Source: Synanceia verrucosa
Lineage: Eukaryota > Chordata > Actinopteri > Perciformes > Synanceiidae
Reading direction: 5' to 3'
Length of the DNA: 64,000 nt
Assembly: GCA_029721515.1 (NCBI GenBank)
Contig: CM056561.1
Coordinates: 13,344,501 to 13,408,500, forward strand
Position numbers and translations under genes: made by a program
Notes under the pieces: generated by a model
Told to the model about the DNA's origin: nothing
Database searches by the model: none
What the model saw: only the letters and a program-made list of their open reading frames with translations
Part shown: positions 1-11,529 of the stretch, piece after piece
How the letters are laid out: each line of letters begins with the position of its first letter
How positions within the stretch are numbered: position 1 is the stretch's first letter

Positions 1-1670
1 GACCACATCAGATGTTAGAGGTCGCCACCCTTGACCTGTGTATCAACTTTCATGATGATACGAGTTTATTCAAGCCATCAAAAAGCCAAAAAACTGGTCT
101 CTTCCTGTTACCACTGGGGGGCGCCATGAGTAAGGCATGACATGTATATATGAGCACGTTCAGGGCTGACTCCCGGTCATGCTAAGAAAATTTGAAGCTG
201 CTCAGATAGAGTATGTGAACGTGAGAGTTGTTTGAATTTTTGCTCAGCTAGGTCTGGAGATGAAGTTTACCAAATTTCAAGTCGATCGAACGAAATCCCG
301 AGGACGAGTTCATTTTCATCAGAAATTCAAAATGGCCGACTTCCTGTTTGGAGTAGACAATTGGTGCAAGAGACTTTTTTGTGCGTCTGCTCTACTTGCA
401 AATGTGCACTGATTTTCATGTTCCAACTCCATAAAAAACCGTATGGGGAGGGGTTTTTGAATGTTTCAAGGGGGCGCTATGGAGCCATTTTGACCGATTA
501 TGGACGTGGCCCCCATCAGATGTTAGAGGTCATCACCCTTGACCTGTGTATCAAATTTCATGATGATACGACTTTTTTAAAGCCATCAAAAAGCCAAACG
601 TATTTTCTTGGCGAAAAATCGGAAGACGCAGCGCTGCCATACAGACGCCGTTTATCGTAGCTTCACGGTGTTCGTAATATAGCTTCACCAATGTGTTGTG
701 GATGTTTTAGAAGTGGAATGAAGTCGATGGGGTCAACTATGTCGTATCAGAACATGTAAACGTAAAGGGTGGCGCTGTGGAGGCATTTGGCCACGCCCCT
801 CGGCGGGGACCACATCAGATGTTAGAGGACGCCAGTCTTGACCTGTGTATCAATTTTCATGATGATACGACTTTATTTAAGCCGTCAAAAAGCCAAACGT
901 ATTTTCTCGAAAAATTGTCAAAATTTGCCGGGCCACCACACAGGCGCCGTTAGCCGTAGCCTCACAGCGTTCGGACTGTAGCTTCACTGAGTTGTTATTT
1001 ATGTTTTAGAAGTGTAATGAAGTTCATGGAGTAAATTATGTGAAATCGGTAAAAGTAAAAAGTTAGAACGGGTCACTTCCTGTTACCACCGGGGGGCGCT
1101 ACGAGTAAGGCTTGATATGAATACATCGGAACGTTCAGGGCCGCATCCCTGTCATGCTCAGAAAAGTTGAAGTAGCTAGGATCCACTATGTGAACGTGAG
1201 AGCCGTTCAAATTTTGACGGCGAATTCGCCAAAGTTTGTCGAGCCCTAGCGGCCACGCCCTTTGACCGAATTATGCGCAGAGCACAACTTTTGCTCAGCT
1301 AGGTCTGGAGATGTTCTGTACCAAATTTCAAGTCGATCGGACGAAATCGCTAGGACGAGTTCGTTTTCATCAGAAAATAGAAAATTCAAAATGGCCGACT
1401 TCCTGTTGAAATTTCAACTTCCTGCCAAGTGACAATTTTGTTTGTACATGTATGCTTAACATCTCTACCAATTGTCGTTGAGGTACGACAAAGTTGGCGA
1501 ATTTCCCTATGGGATTTTTTTGACTTTGTAGGGGGCGCTACTCAGCCATTTCGCGAGCGCCGTGTGCGATCACCCCAAAATATCGAATTTCGGATCGGGC
1601 CGCAGGAATGTGCAAAGTTACACAACTTTTTAACATTGGGAAAGGGGCGAAATTTGGGAAAACAAAGTGT
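1..1670. repeat. Tandemly related non-autonomous teleost repeat, diverged copies
   Basis: Blocks recur in the same order about 1 kb apart. The block around 1-95 recurs at 508-600 and 808-905, the block at 105-240 recurs at 1073-1220, and the block at 235-345 recurs at 1288-1410. Shared landmarks are a CAGATGTTAGAGG start, a GGGGGGCGC core and an AAATGGCCGACTTCCTG stretch. No conserved coding frame is seen, and the ORFs here do not agree between copies. I believe this is one of the high-copy non-autonomous repeats common in ray-finned fish, but I cannot name the family. Confidence 0.7.
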
Positions 1671-1830
1671 CAGGAATAATAATAATAATAATAATAAACA
1701 CTACAGTTTCAATAGGTCCGTTGTGGACCTGTTTCACAGTCCGCTCGGGCCCTAATAATAATAAACACTACAGTTTCAATAGATCCCTTGCGGACCTGTT
1801 TCACAGTCCGCTCGGGCGCTACCTACAAAC
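1671..1830. repeat. AAT microsatellite and two tail units of the preceding repeat
   Basis: An (AAT)n run at about 1674-1697 is followed by two near-identical units at about 1697-1752 and 1762-1821. Each contains CACTACAGTTTCAATAG and a CAGTCCGCTCGGGC end, separated by a second short AAT run. They look like duplicated 3' tails of the repeat to the left. Confidence 0.65.
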
Positions 1831-2317
1831 AATGCGTAGTACACAATATAAAACAGATAATAGAGAAGAAATCGTCTTACTTTTATTTATCACTGTGTTG
1901 TCAAAAATTATGGAATTTTGCTCTATCAACAACATTTTTGGTGTTGTCTCCATTACATAATAAACAGCAACAAAACAATCTAAGGCAGTATGGATCTAGG
2001 TGTGGCAGCAATCACTTCAGGGTGTTGGGCCGTGCGTGCGTGCATATCAGCCTCTAGGGGGGGCCCCCAAGAGCAATGAAAAACAGAAGGATTCTAGATT
2101 CAGAGGCCCTTAATTTAATTACAATACTGACAAAATAATAAACTTAATAAAAAAACTTTTCTCAATAATAAACTTACAGTCACACATATTTTGTACAATC
2201 TATTTTTTATACATTGTATTGGTAACAGTAAGGTTATTTGTTTTGGAAACCTGCTCCATCAGACAGCGACTCAGCGAATGGATGAGGAGGAGATGGCAGG
2301 ATGCCTCAAAAGTCAGG
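1831..2317. other. AT-rich spacer, nothing recognised
   Basis: No repeat, coding frame or RNA gene that I can support. It is AT-rich with a short poly-G/poly-C run near 2056-2068. It forms the unique left flank of the 4.6-kb tandem duplication. Confidence 0.5.
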
Positions 2318-2573
2318 GTGTTAAAAAAGAAGAGGAAAAAAAAAAGCTGAGACAGGAGAAAGAGGCGAAAGGTCATCAGTATGTCACCCACTTGTTTCAT
2401 AGGCAGGGTGGGGCAGTTAGTGGTTCATGTGATGGAAAATTCAGGAACATTAGCCTGTTGTCTATTCCTAACTTTGTCCGTAGTTTATAAACTTGTACAG
2501 ATTGTAAAGCCCTCCGAGGCATATTCAGAATTTGTGATATCGGGCTATAATAATACAATTGACTTGACTTTTT
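2318..2573 (+). mobile_element. L2-like LINE 3' end fragment, copy 1
   Basis: The last ~80 bases (2495-2573) match the reverse complement of the 3' end of the L2-like LINE at 23215-23320. They share GTACAGATTGTAAAGCCC, an ATTTGTGATAT..GGGCTAT block and a TTGACTTGACTT tail. The first part is purine-rich and non-coding. The same fragment with the same left edge stands at 6924 and 11530. Confidence 0.7.
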
Positions 2574-2770
2574 GCCGATCGAGGCTTCCTGAGCAGTTCA
2601 GGAGTGTCCAGTTGCCACATATCCATTTCTATGTTCTCCAGCTAAGCAAAGAGACAAAACTTTGTGTCAAGTTGTGTTGTGGAAACAGTTGAAGGTGTTG
2701 TTCAGTGCAGATATATTCCCTTCTCTCTGTTTGCTCATGCAAAAAGAAACGTGATAAATATAGATTAAAA

Positions 2771-2844
2771 ACGAATTATATGTAATCGTGATTAATCGGA
2801 ATTAATCACGAATTATATGTAATCGTGATTAATCGGAATTAATC
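2771..2844. repeat. Two 37-bp tandem units
   Basis: A 37-bp unit starting ACGAATTATATGTAATC occurs twice in a row, at 2771-2807 and 2808-2844. It is preserved in unit 2 at 7377-7450. The motif is followed by AATCGTTTGACAGCCC. Origin unknown. Confidence 0.8.
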
Positions 2845-2904
2845 CACAACAACTTGTAAACTGTGAATAATCTGATTCGAATTTTAATCGTTTGACAGCC
2901 CAAC

Positions 2905-3345
2905 TCAAAACACAATACCCCATTATGACAGTGCATGTCAGAGCACAAACCAAGCATGAAGTCAAAGGAATTGTCTGTAAACCTCTGAGACATGATTGTG
3001 TCAAGGTACAAATCTGGGGAAGAATACAGAAAAAAAGCTGCTTCTTTGAAGGTCCCAATGAGCCCCATCAGCCGTAAATGATGACAGGTGTGCCAAGCTT
3101 GTGGCATCATATTCAAAAAGACTGGCTGTAATTGCTGCCAGTGGTGCATCAACAAAGTATTGAGCAAAGGCTATGAATACTTATATACTTCGTAGCTTTT
3201 TGTTTTTGATAAATTTGGAAGGATTACAAAAAAAACATCATGTCATAATGGTGTGTTGTGCATGGAATTTTCAGGGGAAAAATGAACTTATTCCATTCCA
3301 TAAATAATACAATAACAGATTAGCATGTGGAGTATTTGACTACTT
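2905..3345 (+). mobile_element. Internally deleted Tc1-like transposon, unit 1
   Basis: The left end contains CACAATACCCCATTATGAC and the right end its degenerate inverted counterpart near 3243-3265. Between them, 2935-3080 reads in one frame as the N-terminal paired-type helix-turn-helix of a Tc1 transposase (MKSKELSV, DMIVSRYKSGEEYRK, LKVPMS), with one stop in frame. The DDE catalytic domain is gone, and the right part is the 3' non-coding end. It is a dead MITE-like derivative, repeated at 7511-7951. Confidence 0.75.
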
Positions 3346-3894
3346 TTTCACTTGCCAATATTAATTGATGTCATTCACAATATTATACATATTACAATTT
3401 GCACTGCTTATTTGCAGTGTGTATGTTAGGTTTATTATAGTTTTATTGCAATGTGGTATTAATATCACTTCTTACTTTATTTTTATACTCAGTTGTTTTA
3501 TTTGTATGATTATTGTAGTGTTAGTCTTATATTATTTCTCCTCATGACTATTTTTGTCATGGGTTTCATGTACTTTCCATCATAAAACTGCAATACTGCA
3601 AAAATTCTGTCAAATGAGTGACTCTGGGACAAAATGTTATCAAAGGAGTTCTGTGATTTGAATCTACGTCCTTGATGTGAAAGGGTTTGGGAATCACTGA
3701 CGTAACTAAACAATGCAAAGTATCATAGTGTAAGTAGATGTTGAACTATTCATTTTAGCACTGTAACAGTTTAATTGATTTTTATTTTGCTTGTATTTCC
3801 AGGACTTTTACATTTTTCTTATATGAACACCATTGGCGTTTTGCTTTTTGTTTTTATTCATGTATTTATTTTCCTCCCCTATTTTCAACACCAG
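3346..3894 (+). other. AT-rich interval, candidate intron before the terminal exon
   Basis: No coding homology is seen. The interval ends in a pyrimidine-rich stretch (CTTTTTGTTTTTATT..TTTTCCTCCCC) followed by an AG at 3893-3894, as expected of a 3' splice site. A hydrophobic 60-codon ORF at 3365-3547 is changed by a 4-bp indel in unit 2 and is not supported. Confidence 0.35.
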
Positions 3895-4055
3895 GTTTGA
3901 CTGAGATCATAAGGTTTGTTAAGCCAGCCCCTATTGATCAAGAGATGTCTAAGAAAGCAAAGAAACAACAGGATGGAGGGAAGAAGAACACACAGAGAGG
4001 AGGAGACCAGAACCTTCCCAATGCCATGGAGACCATGTCTGTCAATGAATCGTAG
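3895..4055 (+). CDS. Candidate last coding exon of an unidentified host gene, unit 1
   Basis: After a good splice-acceptor context (polypyrimidine tract, AG at 3893-3894) an open frame enters with a split codon. It runs 52 full codons from TTG at 3897 to the TAG at 4053-4055. The predicted C-terminus starts LTEIIRFVKPAPIDQEM, then becomes lysine/glutamine-rich and hydrophilic (KKAKKQQDGGKKN) and ends in METMSVNES. It resembles no transposon protein I know, and I cannot name the gene. A canonical AATAAA lies 270 bases downstream. Both copies keep the frame and the acceptor. The upstream exon is not visible, so this could still be a chance ORF or a retained fragment of a gene from elsewhere. 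Confidence 0.45.
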
Positions 4056-4330
4056 ACTCAAGTACAGGACCATTGTGTCATTTCACCAACCACATGGATA
4101 GACACTGATGGAATAGAGCCTTGTTTGTAATGGTCAGTGGATGTGTTTTGCTGTTGGAAATTGTGGAAAAAAGGCCTTTCACAGTAGACAATTAATGTTA
4201 TCCTTGTAAGGAAGACGAGCTCTGTCTCATCTGTGTCTGTCTGAATGGATGGTTATCATTCGTCTCAACCATCCACTCGCCACCTCTCTGTCACTTTCTT
4301 ATATCTGCAGAAACATTAAGCCTAAATAAA
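4056..4330 (+). other. Candidate 3' UTR with polyadenylation signal
   Basis: Non-coding sequence follows the TAG. The AATAAA at 4325-4330 is canonical and is preserved at 8928-8933 in unit 2. No further coding frame is present. Confidence 0.4.
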
Positions 4331-5040
4331 CAGATGAGACCACTTGAGCTATGAGCATGTGAATGTATTCAGAATCAGTAGGTAATTTACATAGCAGTAA
4401 CTCTGGTGTATAGTGAAGATAAACTAGTATGTTTGTCTTTTGGAATCTGTAATTGAAATTGGAAAAATGTGTTTTGTTTTGTTTTTTTTATCAGTAATTG
4501 AAATCATCTGCTTTGTTGAGAACCAAACCTGCATCTGCTGTAAGACATGGATGATTACTGCAATATCTTAAAAAAATCCCAATCAATGATCAGTCCTTTG
4601 AACTGTCTTTCGAGGCTTTCTTTCATGTCGACTTTGACCAAAGTTATCTTTGACCACTGTTGCAATATATTTTTGAGCATTGATGAAGTGGCACTCATTG
4701 TTGACAGATATTAAATACAATTAATATGAAAGACCTTTTGAAAGACATTTAAAATTCAAATTTTAAATTTTCTAATAGAGCACTAGAACACTGAAACAAA
4801 TTTACTGCCCTCTTGTGCCTGTAAGGACAAAAATGTCCCATTGAGTCCCATTATAACCACATATTTTAATCTCACAGCCATTAGAAAATATAATCATGCA
4901 ATCTGTAATCTTAGGGTTTCATTTTTGAGAAAAATAGTGGAATTTGTCATTTTGCTAAAATCAGCCATTTCCAAAAACTATTGGCAGCCAATACCAGCAG
5001 CCATTTTACCCTGGGAGCAAAACGGCAACAAAACAACTCA
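4331..5040. other. AT-rich spacer, nothing recognised
   Basis: No convincing gene or repeat. A 74-codon ORF at 4841-5065 is preserved in unit 2 only because the duplication is recent; it has no recognisable domain. Confidence 0.4.
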
Positions 5041-5320
5041 AGAAAGGCAAGAGGAATGCAGTTAATATGATGTCTCAAGACATTACCAAGATGACTCAAA
5101 TAAGCACCATGATGAACCTCATGAAGGAATAAGTGAAATCAAAATGAAGTAAAATATGAGGAGCAGAAAAAAAGACTTAACCACATACTGGACTTTGAGC
5201 AGTACTCCAGAATGAGGGATGTTATTGTGACTGGACTAAAAATCAAACCAAGATTGTAAGTCGTGAGGGGAGGTGACCAACAAGATCAAGACAGACACAA
5301 TGAATTGACTGTAGCACAAG
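5041..5320 (+). pseudogene. LINE ORF1 fragment, left half, unit 1
   Basis: With stops and frameshifts this reads as a piece of a LINE ORF1 protein: coiled-coil-like DITKMTQISTMMNLMKE, then LDFEQYSRMRDVIVTGLKI, then ELTVAQV at the right edge. The last motif continues in frame with TAFLQETNIS at 20332 onward. The two halves are therefore separated by the Gmr1-like element whose LTR starts at 5321. The family is not determined. Confidence 0.6.
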
Positions 5321-5640
5321 TGTTACGTCCCACGGTAGGGGAACAGGGGCACAACATAAATGAGGCCGAGAACGACTTTTAAAGCAACAAAAGGCTGTGT
5401 TTTTATTCATCACAGCGCCAAGTGAACAGTAAGTATTTACAAGCTATGTACAATAACACAAAGCACAGAAAATAAAGTGAAGCGTATCTTCGGGGTGAAC
5501 TAAGGCCAAAACAATAAATAAAATAAACTATCACTCAACCAGTCTATCTTGCCCTGGGAGGAAAGAAAAAAATAACTGACATTACAATCACTAAACCTAA
5601 CTTCCTAAACTAACAAAAGCAGGAGAAAAAAAGGATCAGT
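5321..5640 (-). mobile_element. Outer piece of Gmr1-A 3' LTR, unit 1 copy
   Basis: It begins TGTTACGTCCCACGG and shares its distal part (CTAAACCTAACTTCCTAAAC, then a GGAGAAAAAA block) with the 5' LTR of the Gmr1-like element at 19842-20329. It stops near 5640, where DIRS gag sequence takes over. The remaining inner piece of this LTR is at 16117-16240, so the DIRS element appears to sit inside the LTR. Confidence 0.65.
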
Positions 5641-5691
5641 GCAACGGTGCCTAAACCTTCCCTTACCATGGATAGGGTTAAGCTACCGCCT

Positions 5692-6923
5692 AGGATGTGC
5701 GAGTGTGGTTGCAAGATAGCGAGGGCAGATACCCATTCTCACAGATACCCTGTGAGCACTGCACATGTATTTCCTCAAAAACTCGCCACCACAGGCTAGC
5801 GCGCCAAGCTAGCCTGTCAGCGAAGGACCCTCTGCTAGGGGTAGCCAACCCCCTACCACCGGAGCTTGCAGAGAGCCCGCAGGGAAACACCATTGCTTTG
5901 GGAAGCAATTGGGGCGACCAGCCCGACCCTGCTACCGCTCTGCTAACCGACCCCGATGATGTTAGCCAAATGGCAAACTTCGCCGGGGCGGGCTCTGAGT
6001 CAGAGCACGACTCCGTCAGCCTCGGTTCTAAAGTGGACAAGTGGATGTGGAGTCCTTCATCCTCCAGCCGGCTGCAAAGCTAATGGCCGAGGGCAGTGTG
6101 GGCAACGGCTCTTCAAATTCAGCTGCTAGCATGGACCTGCATGAAGCCTGCAAGAGAGCAGCTGCAAAGCTGGGCATTGCGTGGCCAGAAACCCCCACCG
6201 AGACCACCACATCTCACTACGAGGGAAAAAGAACCCCATCCAGGGAGGGTCTTTGCTGGAGCTATGGCCCTGATGGTTGCTCAAGAGAGAGCTAGGTGGC
6301 TAAACCTATCCAGCCTCTCTCAGAAGGAGAAAACCCAACTCCGCGACATCCCTGTGGACCCGAAAGGCTTATTCGGCCCAGCGGTGGCGTCTATGCAACA
6401 ATGCTGCGAGGCAAAAAAGAGAGAGGACGAAGCGCTTCAGCTGTGTCTACCCCCCCGTCTCCACTGTGCCCCAGCAGATGTTTGCCAAGCTGTGAACCCA
6501 AGGGCGCATGGGCTAAGAAACACTTTGCCCCACTGTGAAGCCAGAAGACCGAGCCGGCTCGTCTGTCACCACGGGGGCCAAGAAGAAGAGACGCGCTAAC
6601 TAGTGCGCTTTCACCAGGGTGGGAGGACCGGCTCAGCCAGACGCCCGCTCCGTTCCCCCTGCAAAATGTTCTGTTCCAACAATGGTTAACGAGGGCATGT
6701 TCCAGACCCTATAAGCGGCGTGCAGAGGCCATGATGGCGCTCACAGTTTATGACCATGCAGAGACAAGGGAAGCCAGACCCACTGAGAGCTCAGTGGAGC
6801 CAAAGCTGTGTCGCAGAATGCACACACCAGTGCTCTTCTCCAGAAATAAAAATGTTTTCAGGTGCGCATCCAGGCCACTGGCCGAGGGCGCAGACATTTT
6901 TCATTGTAAAAAATATGAAAATG
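5692..6923 (+). pseudogene. gag: DIRS gag-like gene, partial and broken, unit 1
   Basis: Several frames together resemble the N-terminal ORF of vertebrate DIRS elements. There is an MCECGCKIARADTHSH cysteine/histidine start near 5696, then an acidic stretch (DDVSQMANFAGAGSESEHDS). These are followed by the conserved-looking LNLSSLSQKEKTQLRDIPVDP, LFGPAVASMQQ and EALQLCLPPR blocks at about 6300-6450. The protein would be the nucleocapsid-like partner of the DIRS RT. Frameshifts near 6060 and 6290 make it non-functional. In this unit it is cut from the rest of the element by the duplication border. Confidence 0.75.
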
Positions 6924-7179
6924 GTGTTAAAAAAGAAGAGGAAAAAAAAAAGCTGAGACAGGAGAAAGAGGCGAAGGGTCATCAGTATGTCACCCACTTG
7001 TTTCATAGGCAGGGTGGGGCAGTTAGTGGTTCATGTGATGGAAAATTCAGGAACATTAGCCTGTTGTCTATTCCTAACTTTGTCCGTAGTTTATAAACTT
7101 GTACAGATTGTAAAGCCCTCCGAGGCATATTCAGAATTTGTGATATCGGGCTATAATAATACAATTGACTTGACTTGTT
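6924..7179 (+). mobile_element. L2-like LINE 3' end fragment, copy 2 (duplication junction)
   Basis: Same fragment as at 2318. Its left flank is DIRS gag (as at 11530) and its right flank is unit sequence (as at 2574). This hybrid context is expected of a recombination junction. Confidence 0.75.
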
Positions 7180-7510
7180 GCCGATCGAGGCTTCCTGAGC
7201 AGTTCAGGAGTGTCCAGTTGCCACATATCCATTTCTATGTTCTCCAGCTAAGCAAAGAGACAAAACTTTGTGTCAAGTTGTGTTGTGGAAACAGTTGAAG
7301 GTGTTGTTCAGTGCAGATATATTCCCTTCTCTCTGTTTGCTCATGCAAAATGAAACGTGATAAATATAGATTAAAAACGAATTATATGTAATTGTGATTA
7401 ATCGGAATTAATCACGAATTATATGTAATCGTGATTAATCGGAATTAATCCACAACAACTTGTAAACTGTGAATAATCTGATTCGAATTTTAATCGTTTG
7501 ACAGCCCAAC

Positions 7511-7951
7511 TCAAAACACAATACCCCATTATGACAGTGCATGTCAGAGCACAAACCAAGCATGAAGTCAAAGGAATTGTCTGTAAACCTTTGAGACATG
7601 ATTGTGTCAAGGTACAAATCTGGGGAAGAATACAGAAAAAAAGCTGCTTCTTTGAAGGTCCCAATGAGCCCCATCAGCTGTAAATGATGACAGGTGTGCC
7701 AAGCTTGTGGCATCATATTCAAAAAGACTGGCTGTAATTGCTGCCAGTGGTGCATCAACAAAGTATTGAGCAAAGGCTATGAATACTTATATACTTCGTA
7801 GCTTTTTGTTTTTGATAAATTTGGAAGGATTACAAAAAAAAACATCATGTCATAATGGTGTGTTGTGCATGGAATTTTCAGGGGAAAAATGAACTTATTC
7901 CATTCCATAAATAATACAATAACAGATTAGCATGTGGAGTATTTGACTACT
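7511..7951 (+). mobile_element. Internally deleted Tc1-like transposon, unit 2
   Basis: Duplicate of 2905-3345 with a few base changes. It keeps the N-terminal transposase helix-turn-helix remnant, and the same in-frame stop is present. Confidence 0.75.
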
Positions 7952-8497
7952 TTTTCACTTGCCAATATTAATTGATGTCATTCACAATATTATACATATT
8001 ACAATTTGCACTGCTTATTTGCAGTATGTTAGGTTTATTATAGTTTTATTGCAATGTGGTATTAATATCACTTCTTACTTTATTTTTATACTCAGTTGTT
8101 TTATTTGTATGATTATTGTAGTGTTAGTCTTATATTATTTCTCCTCATGACTATTTTTGTCATGGGTTTCATGTACTTTCCATCATAAAACTGCAATACT
8201 GCAAAAATCCTGTCAAATGAGTGACTCTGGGACAAAATGTTATCAAAGGAGTTCTGTGATTTGAATCTACGTCCTTGATGTGAAAGGGTTTGGGAATCAC
8301 TGACGTAACTAAACAATGCAAAGTATCATAGTGTAAGTAGATGTTGAACTATTCATTTTAGCACTGTAACAGTTTAATTGATTTTTATTTTGCTTGTATT
8401 TCCAGGACTTTTACATTTTTCTTATATGAACACCATTGGCGTTTTGCTTTTTGTTTTTATTCATGTATTTATTTTCCTCCACTATTTTCAACACCAG
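7952..8497 (+). other. AT-rich interval, candidate intron, unit 2
   Basis: Duplicate of 3346-3894. A 4-bp deletion near 8026 alters the chance ORF of unit 1. The polypyrimidine tract and the AG at 8496-8497 are kept. Confidence 0.35.
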
Positions 8498-8658
8498 GTT
8501 TGACTGAGATCATAAGGTTTGTTAAGCCAGCCCCTATTGATCAAGAGATGTCTAAGAAAGCAAAGAAACAACAGGATGGAGGGAAGAAGAACACACAGAG
8601 AGGAGGAGACCAGAACCTTCCCAATGCCATGGAGACCATGTCTGTCAATGAATCGTAG
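8498..8658 (+). CDS. Candidate last coding exon of an unidentified host gene, unit 2
   Basis: Second copy of the exon at 3895-4055, with the same acceptor, frame and TAG (8656-8658). The predicted peptide is unchanged as far as I can read. At this distance a neutral duplicate would also remain open, so preservation is weak evidence. The polyadenylation signal is AATAAA at 8928-8933. Confidence 0.42.
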
Positions 8659-9646
8659 ACTCAAGTACAGGACCATTGTGTCATTTCACCAACCACATGG
8701 ATAGACACTGATGGAATAGAGCCTTGTTTGTAATGGTCAGTGGATGTGTTTTGCTGTTGGAAATTGTGGAAAAAAGGCCTTTCACAGTAGACAATTAATG
8801 TTATCCTTGTAAGGAAGACGAGCTCTGTCTCATCTGTGTCTGTCTGAATGGATGGTTATCATTCGTCTCAACCATCCACTCGCCACCTCTCTGTCACTTT
8901 CTTATATCTGCAGAAACATTAAGCCTAAATAAACAGATGAGACCACTTGAGCTATGAGCATGTGAATGTATTCAGAATCAGTAGGTAATTTACATAGCAG
9001 TAACTCTGGTGTATAGTGAAGATAAACTAGTATGTTTGTCTTTTGGAATCTGTAATTGAAATTGGAAAAATGTGGGGTTTTTTTTTGTTTTTTTTATCAG
9101 TAATTGAAATCATCTGCTTTGTTGAGAACCAAACCTGCATCTGCTGTAAGACATGGATGATTACTGCAATATCTTAAAAAAATCCCAATCAATGATCAGT
9201 CCTTTGAACTGTCTTTCGAGGCTTTCTTTCATGTCGACTTTGACCAAAGTTATCTTTCACCACTGTTGCAATATATTTTTGAGCATTGATGAAGTGGCAC
9301 TCATTGTTGACAGATGTTAAATACAATTAATATGAAAGACCTTTTGAAAGACCTTTAAAATTCAAATTTTAAATTTTTCAATAGAGCACTAGAACACTGA
9401 AACAAATTTACTGCCCTCTTGTGCCTGTAAGGACAAAAATGTCCCATTGAGTCCCATTATAACCACATATTTTAATCTCACAGCCATTAGAAAATATAAT
9501 CATGCAATCTGTAATCTTAGGGTTTCATTTTTGAGAAAAATAGTGGAATTTGTCATTTTGCTAAAATCAGCCATTTCCAAAAACTATTGGCAGCCAATAC
9601 CAGCAGCCATTTTACCCTGGGAGCAAAACGGCAACAAAACAACTCA
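8659..9646. other. Candidate 3' UTR and AT-rich spacer, unit 2
   Basis: Duplicate of 4056-5040, including AATAAA at 8928-8933. A poly-G/poly-T tract near 9074-9090 differs in length from unit 1. Nothing else is recognised. Confidence 0.4.
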
Positions 9647-9926
9647 AGAAAGGCAAGAGGAATGCAGTTAATATGATGTCTCAAGACATTACCAAGATGA
9701 CTCAAATAAGCACCATGATGAACCTCATGAAGGAAAAAGTGAAATCAAAATGAAGTAAAATATGAGGAGCAGGAAAAAAGACTTAACCACATACTGGACT
9801 TTGAGCAGTACTCCAGAATGAGGGATGTTATTGTGACTGGACTAAAAATCAAACCAAGATTGTAAGTCGTGAGGGGAGGTGACCAACAAGATCAAGACAG
9901 ACACAATGAATTGACTGTAGCACAAG
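9647..9926 (+). pseudogene. LINE ORF1 fragment, left half, unit 2
   Basis: Duplicate of 5041-5320 with the same broken ORF1 motifs. It directly abuts the LTR start at 9927. Confidence 0.6.
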
Positions 9927-10246
9927 TGTTACGTCCCACGGTAGGGGAACAGGGGCACAACATAAATGAGGCCGAGAACGACTTTTAAAGCAACAAAAGG
10001 CTGTGTTTTTATTCATCACAGCGCCAAGTGAACAGTAAGTATTTACAAGCTATGTACAATAACACAAAGCACAGAAAATAAAGTGAAGCGTATCTTCGGG
10101 GTGAACTAAGGCCAAAACAATAAATAAAACAAACTGTCACTCAACCAGTCTATCTTGCCCTGGGAGGAAAGAAAAAAATAACTGACATTACAATCACTAA
10201 ACCTAACTTCCTAAACTAACAAAAGCAGGAGAAAAAAAGGATCAGT
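9927..10246 (-). mobile_element. Outer piece of Gmr1-A 3' LTR, unit 2 copy
   Basis: Duplicate of 5321-5640. This copy is contiguous with the main DIRS body, so it is the original partner of the inner LTR piece at 16117-16240. Confidence 0.65.
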
Positions 10247-10297
10247 GCAACGGTGCCTAAACCTTCCCTTACCATGGATAGGGCTAAGCTACCGCCT

Positions 10298-11529
10298 AGG
10301 ATGTGCGAGTGTGGTTGCAAGATAGCGAGGGCAGATACCCATTCTCACAGATACCCTGTGAGCACTGCACATGTAATTCCTCAAAAACTCGCCACCACAG
10401 GCTAGCGCGCCAAGCTAGCCTGTCAGCGAAGGACCCTCTGCTAGGGGTAGCCAACCCCCTACCAACGGAGCTTGCAGAGAGCCCGCAGGGAAACACCATT
10501 GCTTTGGGAAGCAATTGGGGCGACCAGCCCGACCCTGCTACCGCTCTGCTAACCGACCCCGATGATGTTAGCCAAATGGCAAACTTCACCGGGGCGGGCT
10601 CTGAGACAGAGCACGACTCCGTCAGCCTCGGTTCTAAAGTGGACAAGTGGATGTGGAGTCCTTCATCCTCCAGCCGGCTGCAAAGCTAATGGCCGAGGGC
10701 AGTGTGGGCAGCGGCTCTTCAAATTCAGCTGCTAGCATGGACCTGCATGAAGCCTGCAAGAGAGCAGCTGCAAAGCTGGGCATTGCGTGGCCAGAAACCC
10801 CCACCGAGACCACCACATCTCACTACGAGGGAAAAAGAACCCCATCCAGGGAGGGTCTTTGCTGGAGCTATGGCCCTGATGGTTGCTCAAGAGAGAGCTA
10901 GGTGGCTAAACCTATCCAGCCTCTCTCAGAAGGAGAAAACCCAACTCCGCGACATCCCTGTGGACCCGAAAGTCTTATTCGGCCCAGCGGTGGCATCTAT
11001 GCAACAACGCTGCGAGGCAAAAAAGAGAGAGGACGAAGCGCTTCAGCTGTGTCTACCCCCCCGTCTCCACTGTGCCCCAGCAGATGTTTGCCAAGCTGTG
11101 AACCCAAGGGCGCATGGGCTAAGAAACACTTTGCCCCACTGTGAAGCCAGAAGACCGAGCCGGCTCGTCTGTCACCACGGGGGCCAAGAAGAAGAGACGC
11201 GCTAACTAGTGCGCTTTCACCAGGGTGGGAGGACCGGCTCAGCCAGACGCCCGCTCCGTTCCCCCTGCAAAATGTTCTGTTCCAACAATGGTTAACGAGG
11301 GCATGTTCCAGACCCTATAAGCGGCGTGCAGAGGCCATGATGGCGCTCACAGTTTATGACCATGCAGAGACAAGGGAAGCCAGACCCACTGAGAGCTCAG
11401 TGGAGCCAAAGCTGTGTTGCAGAATGCACACACCAGTGCTCTTCTCCAGAAATAAAAATGTTTTCAGGTGCACATCCAGGCCATTGGCCGAGGGCGCAGA
11501 CATTTTTCATTGTAAAAAATATGAAAATG
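10298..11529 (+). pseudogene. gag: DIRS gag-like gene, main copy
   Basis: Duplicate of 5692-6923 with a few substitutions. The LNLSSLSQKEKTQLRDIPVDP and LFGPAVASMQQ blocks lie at about 10905-11000. It is broken by frameshifts near 10666 and 10896. It is interrupted at 11530 by the L2-like fragment, after which DIRS sequence resumes at about 11768. Confidence 0.75.

Noticed and set aside
2771..2844. Possible CRISPR-like array
   Set aside because: Only two contiguous 37-bp units without spacers, in an animal genome.
3365..3547. 60-codon hydrophobic, membrane-like ORF
   Set aside because: It is AT-rich and its N-terminus changes with a 4-bp indel in the duplicate unit. It lies in the candidate intron and has no recognisable family.
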